From JAJTFA01 sp044351265 (lineage in GTDB: Bacteria; Bacteroidota; Bacteroidia; UKL13-3), in NCBI GenBank assembly GCA_044351265.1, contig JBILGC010000036.1, positions 1 to 21,105 on the forward strand: a stretch of 21,105 nucleotides of DNA. Reading direction: 5' to 3'. Below, one piece after another: positions 14,973 to 21,105 of this stretch. A program made the translations under genes and the position numbers. Each line of letters begins with the position of its first letter. Position 1 is the first letter of the stretch. Below the pieces are notes generated by a model. It made no database searches. It saw only the letters and a list, made by a program, of their open reading frames with translations, and was not told the DNA's origin.

Positions 14973-16735
14973 TCAACACGCCTATTCATTGCATGTTCTG
15001 CATAGGAACATCTTGCCTTATCATCACAATTATTAAGCAATTGTTCTTCACCCTTACTCACAGAAATAATTCTTTTTGCACTTATCCCATTAGCCATAAG
15101 ATATAATTTAGCTGATTTTGCTCTTTTCGCTGATAATGTTTTATTATATATTTTACTTCCTCGGGCATCAGCATGAGCTGTAATGAGAACTTTTAACTTT
15201 AAATTACTTTTTAACACGGAAATTACTGAATCTAGTCCAATGAGGGAAGTCTTTGTTATTTGGTATTCGTTAAAGTTAAAAACAACAACTCTATTGAGTA
15301 GATTTACCTCTGCTGCTATTTTTGTTCTTTGCACCATTGAATTGGTATCCACTTTATTTGGTTGAGGCCCATACTTAGATAAATTTTGTTGTGGCTCAAT
15401 AATCTTAACTCCTGTAATTGGAAATTTATTAGCCATGGTATCCTTTCCCATGTCTTTATAAACAAAGTAGTAAACTTTATCATCTCCGTCATCATTACCT
15501 CTATTTGATGCAAAATAACCGCTAATTCCACCATCTCTTGATATCAAGGCAATATCATCTCTTTCAGAATTAACCGGTTTACCTATGTTTTTTGATTGGT
15601 TATAAGCATTCAAATTTTTATCTAAAACATTTACAAAAATATCATAGCCTCCATAACCATTTATTCCTTTAGAGCTATAAAATAGAGTTCCATTGCTTAT
15701 ATAAGGATACATATCATTTTCAAGAGAATTTACTTTAGGCCCTAAATTAATTGGCTGGCTCCACTTGCCATCAGGCTGTTTTATGGTTTTATAAATATCT
15801 AAACCTCCATATCCTCCTGTCATATCTGAGGCAAAAAAAAGTACATTACCATCTGAGGTAATACATGGATGTGTAAAGTTATATTGCTTGTTATTAATAG
15901 ATAAAGCTAATGGGTTACGGTATCGGCCATTTTCAAATGGAGCAATATAAATTTGTAGATTAGATACACCATCACCACTAGCAACAACACCTTGTTTCTT
16001 TTTAATTTCGCCATCATTGCCTGTTTTTACCGCATTGGCAGAAAAGAAAAGAAGAGATCCGTCTTTAGTTGTAGATGGAGAACTTTCATTAGCTATAAAA
16101 TTAATTTCTTCCAAATATTTTTCATCAGTTAAAAAATGTAGAGAATCCTTCATAGCAGCATAATCTAAATCGAAGATAGTCATTGAATTCTGCTGATTTT
16201 TGTTTCGTCCATGCGCATAAACCAAACCCTGATCCATGAAATCAAATCCTACTGCCTGCCCTGAAACATCAAGGTCTGTAACAGAAACTTGATAATTTCT
16301 TGAGCTATCACGGTTTTGTATGGCCCAAGAAACTGATCGGTTAAGAAAAGAGGCATATTCATCCCCTTTTACTAAAGTCATATAATACTTAAATTGTTCT
16401 TTGGCCTCCTCATATTTGCCATTGGCTTTTAATATATTTCCATAATCCAGATATGACTGAGGCTGGGCTTTGCCATCACCTAGTTTTACAAGCTTTGAAA
16501 AATAAGTTTCGGCCTTTTGGTATTGAAATAAATACATGTGACACTCTGCAAGTCTAGTTAGTATATATGCTTCTGTTTTTGGACCTGCAGTTATAAGGGC
16601 TTCTTCGTAGTACTTAATGGCATCTTTAAACAGGAAATACTCAAAATTGTCATCGCCATTTTGCATGGCTGAATTTTGCCCCTGTGCGAAATTTGCCACA
16701 ATAAGACAAAAAAACAGATTGAAATATACTTTCAT
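14954..16735 (-). CDS. TPR / PD40 beta-propeller / OmpA-domain envelope protein (PorE-like)
   Basis: The 593-residue product has a signal peptide (about 1-19, ending AQGQ), TPR repeats (about 30-145), PD40-type propeller blades (about 150-430, e.g. THPCITSDGNVLFFASDMTG and MYPYISNGTLFYSSKG), a roughly 60-residue linker, and a C-terminal OmpA peptidoglycan-binding domain (about 480-593) with AHADARGS (520-527, Asp523) and LSAKRA (534-539, Arg538). This is the layout of PorE, the Porphyromonas gingivalis T9SS subunit tied to peptidoglycan, but without the carboxypeptidase-regulatory domain that PorE has before OmpA. Many Bacteroidota have several paralogues, so a T9SS role is inference. Its upstream neighbour is GH3 (29-base gap), the downstream one a T9SS cargo gene. 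Confidence 0.88.
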   Translation of the reverse strand: MKVYFNLFFCLIVANFAQGQNSAMQNGDDNFEYFLFKDAIKYYEEALITAGPKTEAYILTRLAECHMYLFQYQKAETYFSKLVKLGDGKAQPQSYLDYGNILKANGKYEEAKEQFKYYMTLVKGDEYASFLNRSVSWAIQNRDSSRNYQVSVTDLDVSGQAVGFDFMDQGLVYAHGRNKNQQNSMTIFDLDYAAMKDSLHFLTDEKYLEEINFIANESSPSTTKDGSLLFFSANAVKTGNDGEIKKKQGVVASGDGVSNLQIYIAPFENGRYRNPLALSINNKQYNFTHPCITSDGNVLFFASDMTGGYGGLDIYKTIKQPDGKWSQPINLGPKVNSLENDMYPYISNGTLFYSSKGINGYGGYDIFVNVLDKNLNAYNQSKNIGKPVNSERDDIALISRDGGISGYFASNRGNDDGDDKVYYFVYKDMGKDTMANKFPITGVKIIEPQQNLSKYGPQPNKVDTNSMVQRTKIAAEVNLLNRVVVFNFNEYQITKTSLIGLDSVISVLKSNLKLKVLITAHADARGSKIYNKTLSAKRAKSAKLYLMANGISAKRIISVSKGEEQLLNNCDDKARCSYAEHAMNRRVELKLFK

Positions 16736-16764
16736 GTAGTAAAGATTAGATTTATTAATTTGAT

Positions 16765-18276
16765 TTATAATATTTTCATAATATCATCAATATATTCTCT
16801 ATTATTTGCTAAGCGCGGAATTTTATGTTGCCCTCCTAATTTACCCTTCTGCATTAGCCAGCAATTAAATGTCCCTTTTGGCACTTTTTTCACCAAAGGT
16901 AATGTCATTGCTATATTTTTAAATCTTTTAGCTTCGTAGTCTGAGTTGAGCTTTTTCAGGCCTTCATCCAACAATCTGGTAAATATTTCTATATCCTCAG
17001 GTTCCTTTTCAAATTCAACTAACCATTCATGAGATCCAATATTTGTATGGCTATAAAAAAAGGGAGCTGCTGTATAATCATTAATTAGCGAGTTGGTTTG
17101 AATACATGCTTCTTTAATAGCATTATCGGCATTCTCAATCACAAGCTCTTCTCCAAAAGCATTGATGAAATGTTTGGTTCTGCCGATAATTTTAAATCGG
17201 AAAGGATTGGTATCAGTAAAAGTAATAGTATCGCCAATAATATAGCGACATAAACCAGCATTGGTAGTTATAACCAAAGCATAAGATTGCCCTATCACCA
17301 CCTCATCAATTGATTTAGTTTGCGGAAATTCCTTACCATACTCTTGCATAGGCATAAATTCATAATAAATTCCATAATCAAGCATCAGCAACATTGAGTC
17401 ATGGTTGTTTAAATCCTGCACCCCTAAAAATCCTTCAGAGGCATTGTAAGTTTCGAGATAGTTCATTCCGCTTCTCCTTATCATGGATTGAAAACGCGAT
17501 TTATAAGGTGTAAAACTAACGCCCCCATGAATATACAACTCAAGATTTGGCCATATTTCTGCTATATTATCCTTACCGGTAAGTTCAAACAACTTATCAA
17601 ATAAAACAAGTGTCCAAGTGGGAACTCCAGAAATACTTGTAACATCTTCTTCTAAAGTAGCCAAAGCCATCTTTTCAACTTTCTCATCCCAATTATCCAT
17701 AATAGCAATACTCAAATCCGGTGTTCTGAAAAAGTGAGCCCAAAAAGGCAGATTCTGCATCATTACTGCAGATAAGTCACCGAAGTAAGATTCCGAAGCA
17801 TTAAAACGACTGAGTTGATGACTTCCACCCATAATTAGCCCTTTACCTTCAAATAAGGTTGTCTCAGGATTATTGGTGCAATAAAATAATAATGCATCCT
17901 TTCCTCCCTGAAAATGGCATTGATCTAAGCTTTCATAAGTTACAGGAATATATTTACTTTTATCACTGGTTGTGCCTGATGATTTAGCAAACCACTTTAC
18001 TTCGGTGGGCCATAAAATATTCTGCTCGCCACGCATCATACGCTCAATAAAAGGCTTATGTGTATCATAATTCCCAATCGGAACACGCTCCTTAAAGTCT
18101 TTGAGTGATTGAATATCGCTATACTTATACTTTTGCCCCCATTCAGTATGTGCAGCTGTCTTAATCAGTTGTTCTAACAACAACTGTTGCACCTCAGCCG
18201 GATTGGCTTTAAAATGTTCAATCTCAGGTACTCTTTTTTTTAGATACCAAGTTAATATGGAATGAATGAGTGGCAT
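16765..18276 (-). CDS. GH3-family acyl-adenylating amidosynthetase homologue
   Basis: The 503-residue product matches the GH3 (auxin-responsive promoter) family, best known in plants, where it conjugates amino acids to acyl acids through an acyl-adenylate. Visible: the ATP-binding P-loop SSGTTSDKSKYIPVT (99-113), a YNASEGFLG stretch (the adenylate-binding YxASE motif), GLCRYIIGDTI, FINAFGEELVIENAD, and the C-terminal MQKGKLGGQHKIPR lobe. Bacterial members exist in Bacteroidota but their acids and amines are unknown. The length fits a complete enzyme. It lies 63 bases past the M28 peptidase stop and 29 bases before the OmpA-family gene, all on the same strand. No signal peptide, so cytoplasmic. 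Confidence 0.9.
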   Translation of the reverse strand: MPLIHSILTWYLKKRVPEIEHFKANPAEVQQLLLEQLIKTAAHTEWGQKYKYSDIQSLKDFKERVPIGNYDTHKPFIERMMRGEQNILWPTEVKWFAKSSGTTSDKSKYIPVTYESLDQCHFQGGKDALLFYCTNNPETTLFEGKGLIMGGSHQLSRFNASESYFGDLSAVMMQNLPFWAHFFRTPDLSIAIMDNWDEKVEKMALATLEEDVTSISGVPTWTLVLFDKLFELTGKDNIAEIWPNLELYIHGGVSFTPYKSRFQSMIRRSGMNYLETYNASEGFLGVQDLNNHDSMLLMLDYGIYYEFMPMQEYGKEFPQTKSIDEVVIGQSYALVITTNAGLCRYIIGDTITFTDTNPFRFKIIGRTKHFINAFGEELVIENADNAIKEACIQTNSLINDYTAAPFFYSHTNIGSHEWLVEFEKEPEDIEIFTRLLDEGLKKLNSDYEAKRFKNIAMTLPLVKKVPKGTFNCWLMQKGKLGGQHKIPRLANNREYIDDIMKIL

Positions 18277-18339
18277 TTAACAGCATCAACAATTCATCGT
18301 AATAATAAAACCAAAGGATTAGATATTCAAATTGCAATA

Positions 18340-19617
18340 TCAACGATACCGCTGTTGATAGGCATCAGAAAAGTCTTTTATAAGGGTAAATGCCTCATTA
18401 TATCTTGAAAATGTAATCATATCTGCCGTATCAAAAACATCATGATAATACTTATAATCTCCCATCAGATAAAAATAAAATGCACGAATACCCTTCTCTG
18501 CAAAAAAGTAGTGATCGCTGTTTTGAGCGTTGCTGCGTGGGTTTACAGACAACAGATAATTACCTGTGATATTAAGTAATTGCAATTCCTCAAAATCTAC
18601 AGGGAAGGCTGTTGCATTAACGCAAGTCATTCCCTTATCTCCGGTGCCCATTAAGTCTAAATTAATGAGCAGTGCTATTTTAGAAAGTGGAAATATTGGA
18701 TTTTGGATATAATAATAAGAACCAAAAAGCCCGATTTCTTCTCCGCTAAATGCAATAAAAGCTACTGAATAGACGGGTTTATTTGCTGCATAATGCTTCG
18801 CCAAATTTAATAACATGGCAACACCGCTTGCATTATCATTTGCTCCAGGGAATAGCGCCCATGGACCCATCATACCCAAATGATCGTAATGCGCAGTATA
18901 AACAATAAAAGAATCGGGATATAAACTCCCCCTTACAAAGCCAAGTACATTTTTTGCCTGATGCTGTATAAGCTCAGGCTCTACATTTATTGTAATTTGC
19001 TGAACATAGCGTTTGAGAGCTCCTTTTGAAAAATATAATATCGGGAAGCGGTCCCAATTGGAAGAAGCCCCCCAAATTAATTTTTCTTGGTTTGCATAAA
19101 TTAAACCACGTGCTTTTAGTTCATTACTTAATACTGCATCAGCATTGGCTTGTTGGTTAAACTTTTTGCCTTTAATGCCATCAACAACCAGAAAAGTTTT
19201 ATAAAATGCTTTCTTCTTAAAATCCTTCCACTCTGTAGGATTATCAATGGTTGATGAATCAACAAACATAAGATCAAATACACCATTAACCTTAGGAAAA
19301 CCGGACGATACGATATAATCCTCACCCGGCATCAACTCCTTGCCTTCAACCATCACCTCCACAGCTCCTGTAAATGCCACAGCGGGGAACCCGTATGACT
19401 GGAAATAACCTTTGTCAAATGGTTTAACCCCTATTTGTTCAAATTCTTTCTTAATATAGTCTGCCGATCTCTGTCCGCCATTTTTTACATAGCCTCTGCC
19501 GGCAAATTGCTCACTGCATAGGTCGTTTAAAATTTTGCGGGCATACGATTTATCCTGAGCGCTCAAAGACGCTGTTTTACAAATCAGCAGTATCCATATG
19601 CAGGATAATCGCAACAC
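18340..19617 (-). CDS. Secreted M28-family zinc aminopeptidase
   Basis: The 425-residue product begins at a GTG (19615-19617); an in-frame stop lies four codons upstream at 19630-19632, and no ATG is available until about residue 89. The N-terminus is a signal peptide (about 1-20, ending LSAQ). A PA-like insert region follows (about 80-215), then the M28 core with all ligands visible: TAHYDH (His243, Asp245), ANDNASG (Asp261), SGEE (catalytic Glu293, zinc Glu294), NLDLMG (Asp321) and KYYHDVFDT (His392). It would be a periplasmic or surface di-zinc aminopeptidase. It follows purS by 12 bases, so it is probably co-transcribed in pssA-purS-M28. Confidence 0.92.
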   Translation of the reverse strand: MLRLSCIWILLICKTASLSAQDKSYARKILNDLCSEQFAGRGYVKNGGQRSADYIKKEFEQIGVKPFDKGYFQSYGFPAVAFTGAVEVMVEGKELMPGEDYIVSSGFPKVNGVFDLMFVDSSTIDNPTEWKDFKKKAFYKTFLVVDGIKGKKFNQQANADAVLSNELKARGLIYANQEKLIWGASSNWDRFPILYFSKGALKRYVQQITINVEPELIQHQAKNVLGFVRGSLYPDSFIVYTAHYDHLGMMGPWALFPGANDNASGVAMLLNLAKHYAANKPVYSVAFIAFSGEEIGLFGSYYYIQNPIFPLSKIALLINLDLMGTGDKGMTCVNATAFPVDFEELQLLNITGNYLLSVNPRSNAQNSDHYFFAEKGIRAFYFYLMGDYKYYHDVFDTADMITFSRYNEAFTLIKDFSDAYQQRYR

Positions 19618-19629
19618 CTCGGAAAAATA

Positions 19630-19884
19630 TTAGGCCGAGGGGTGAAGTTTAAAATCGTATGTTTCCATAATTAGATTAGCAAGAAGTTTCTTGCAGGCAT
19701 CATCCACTTGCTGTTTTGCATCAGCTTCTGTTGCTGCCTCTACTTCTAGCGTGATGTGCTTACCAATGCGCACATTGGTGATTCCGGGCAATCCAATATT
19801 TTTCATACTTCCGGTAACAGCTTTTCCTTGCGGATCTAGCAATGCCTTTTGAGGCATTATATTTATTTGAGCAATAAACTTCAT
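19630..19884 (-). CDS. purS: Phosphoribosylformylglycinamidine synthase subunit PurS
   Basis: PurS is the small subunit that bridges PurL and PurQ in the three-part FGAM synthase of purine biosynthesis. The 84-residue product shows the family pattern: FIAQINIMPQKALLDPQGKAV (4-24) with the DPQGKAV core, an LGxGI-like turn (NIGLPGITNVRIGKHI), and the LEVEAATEADAKQQVDDACKKLLAN helix. Length is standard. It lies 5 bases past pssA and 12 bases before the M28 gene, so it is probably part of that unit. Neither purL nor purQ is in this window. Confidence 0.93.
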   Translation of the reverse strand: MKFIAQINIMPQKALLDPQGKAVTGSMKNIGLPGITNVRIGKHITLEVEAATEADAKQQVDDACKKLLANLIMETYDFKLHPSA

Positions 19885-19889
19885 ATTTT

Positions 19890-20582
19890 TTAGGGTTGAA
19901 TCATTTGTTGCAAAGCAGATAGTAAAACATAAAATACAATAGCTAAAGCCACGCCAAGGTATTGAAAAAACACCACACTCAAAATGCTGATTAAAATCAA
20001 TACAAATCTGAATTCATTTCCTCTCCAACCAAAATGCTTAAACTTTAGTGCTAAAAGTGGCAGTTCAGCTACTAATAAGTATGCAGATAGCAGCGGAAAC
20101 AAAATTAAAAAAAAACGATGCTCTATTACCCAACCTAAACCCAAACTATCATACTGAACAATAAAAGGAAGACTAGCAATAAACATTGCATTAGCAGGTG
20201 TAGGAAGCCCTATAAATGAATCAGATTGTCGCATATCAATATTGAATTTTGCTAATCTAAAAGCACTGAATACAGGTATTAAAAAAGGCAAGAGTTTGTT
20301 TATACAAAAACCCTCTCCAAAACACTGGCCTGACATTGCATAAAAAATCATACCCGGTGCTACACCAAAGCTCACAACATCTGCTAATGAATCCAACTGC
20401 TTTCCCAATTCAGAACCCACTTTTAGCAGCCGTGCCGCAAATCCGTCAAAAAAATCCAAAACAGCAGCACCACCTATCCACAATGAAGCCTGGGTTAAAT
20501 TTCCCTGTAGCGCATCTATGATGCTGAAACAGCCAAATACCAGATTAAGTGCTGTAATTGTATTAGGGATATGTTCTTTCAT
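19890..20582 (-). CDS. pssA: CDP-diacylglycerol-serine O-phosphatidyltransferase
   Basis: PssA transfers a phosphatidyl group from CDP-diacylglycerol to serine, giving phosphatidylserine, the precursor of phosphatidylethanolamine. From the ATG at 20580-20582 the product has 230 residues and several membrane segments. It carries the CDP-alcohol phosphotransferase motif: Asp46-Gly47, Ala50-Arg51, Gly60, Asp64 and Asp68 (DGFAAR...GKQLDSLAD). The chosen start gives MKEHIPNTITALNL, the usual PssA N-terminus. An in-frame ATG at 20615 would add 11 residues (MLKFLCLICTL) that look unlike the family. It heads pssA-purS-M28. Its substrate is made by CdsA, encoded in this window. Confidence 0.93.
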   Translation of the reverse strand: MKEHIPNTITALNLVFGCFSIIDALQGNLTQASLWIGGAAVLDFFDGFAARLLKVGSELGKQLDSLADVVSFGVAPGMIFYAMSGQCFGEGFCINKLLPFLIPVFSAFRLAKFNIDMRQSDSFIGLPTPANAMFIASLPFIVQYDSLGLGWVIEHRFFLILFPLLSAYLLVAELPLLALKFKHFGWRGNEFRFVLILISILSVVFFQYLGVALAIVFYVLLSALQQMIQP

Positions 20583-20645
20583 TAAGGTGCAAATTAAACA
20601 CAGGAACTTCAGCATTAAAAATTATAAATAAAGAATTTATCTTAT

Positions 20646-20653
20646 TACTTTTG
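20646..20653 (+). promoter_or_regulatory. -7 promoter element of the right-edge gene
   Basis: TACTTTTG matches TAnnTTTG exactly, four bases before the ATG at 20658. No TTG is visible at the -33 distance. Between here and pssA the region is AT-rich and otherwise featureless. Confidence 0.4.
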
Positions 20654-20657
20654 CTTG

Positions 20658-21105
20658 ATGAGATTGATACTCTCGGTATTATTCTTTTTGCACACCTCAA
20701 CTATTTGGGCACAAAGTAAAAATACCCTCACATTTATTTCAGCCGGAAAAGAGAAGCTGATATTTACACCAATTAATAATCCTTCTTTGGAGGTTGTTAA
20801 CGGCAAATTAAATTTGGCTTGCCAAAGCAAAGAAGGGCCTATGTTTCAACTAAACGGTATTGATATAAAAAAACTAAAGAATAGGAAGGCCGCGCTATAT
20901 ACAGCCGAAGCTAAATGGATAAATATTAACAAAAATGAAGTCTCAAACGGCCTTTTAAATAAGGTAAAAACTAGTATTGTTTGTCAATCCTGTTTGCAGG
21001 ATGACACTATTATCCTTGCCGGAGAAGGAAATATTTTTATTAGAAACACACGTTACACCTTTAAGTTCCGGTTTATGGGAGTAATACCACCTGCTCAAAT
21101 GATTA
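20658..21105 (+). CDS. Secreted protein of unknown function, C-terminus beyond window
   Basis: The reading frame is open for 149 codons and runs off the right edge. Residues 1-19 form a signal peptide: MRLILSVLFFLHTSTIWAQ. The rest is mixed polar beta-rich sequence (e.g. TLTFISAGKEKLIFTPIN, then LEVVNGKLNLACQSK) with cysteines near residues 57, 112 and 115. I recognise no family. An in-frame PPAQMI segment lies at the edge. It diverges from pssA with only about 75 bases between starts. A gliding-motility GldM/PorM-like ancestry or an adhesin is possible but not supported. Confidence 0.75.
   Translation, partial: MRLILSVLFFLHTSTIWAQSKNTLTFISAGKEKLIFTPINNPSLEVVNGKLNLACQSKEGPMFQLNGIDIKKLKNRKAALYTAEAKWININKNEVSNGLLNKVKTSIVCQSCLQDDTIILAGEGNIFIRNTRYTFKFRFMGVIPPAQMI

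Noticed and set aside
20583..20615. Upstream ATG for pssA at 20615
   Set aside because: The family-like N-terminus MKEHIPNTITALN begins at 20582; the extension does not look conserved.

Overview
The window is a chromosomal segment of a Bacteroidota bacterium. Signs of this are a cargo protein with a C-terminal type IX secretion (T9SS) sorting domain, a PorE-like OmpA-family protein, AT-rich leaders without clear Shine-Dalgarno sequences, and repeated matches to the Bacteroidota promoter element TAnnTTTG (-7), several with a TTG or TTTG about 19 bases upstream. The class cannot be fixed from the sequence. I count 23 protein genes plus one cut off at each edge; I see no tRNA, rRNA, CRISPR array, insertion sequence or prophage gene. 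Most of the region is conserved housekeeping.

Left part (1-5821, all minus strand): the start of a TauE/SafE-type permease, then in transcription order rpmH-rnpA-yidD-S41 protease. rpmH, 53 codons at 2998-3159, has its own promoter and sits beside a strong terminator. Next comes a tiny alanine-rich lipoprotein gene framed by a near-consensus promoter and a hairpin terminator, then the ribosome-assembly GTPase pair era-der.

Middle part (5972-13018): a minus-strand envelope cluster CPBP protease-DUF2007-cdsA-SRPBCC, with two 11-base overlaps. dusB diverges from it through back-to-back promoters. dusB ends tail to tail with an orphan radical SAM/SPASM gene, their stop codons overlapping. A prohibitin-like SPFH gene with a possible lipidation cysteine follows, then radA on the minus strand.

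Right part (13098-21105): a polyprenyl synthetase (plus) converges with a CXXCH-containing T9SS cargo gene. Upstream of that on the minus strand lie a TPR/PD40/OmpA gene, a GH3-family adenylating enzyme, an M28 peptidase, purS and pssA. At the right edge an unrecognised secreted-protein gene runs out of the window.

Themes are translation (rpmH, rnpA, era, der, dusB), phospholipid and isoprenoid synthesis (cdsA, pssA, prenyl synthetase), and envelope biogenesis (yidD, CPBP, S41, PorE-like, lipoproteins). I found no convincing novel defence or mobile system. The most informative unusual features are promoter architecture (near-leaderless starts, overlapping divergent promoters), compact gene overlaps, and several under-characterised envelope proteins.
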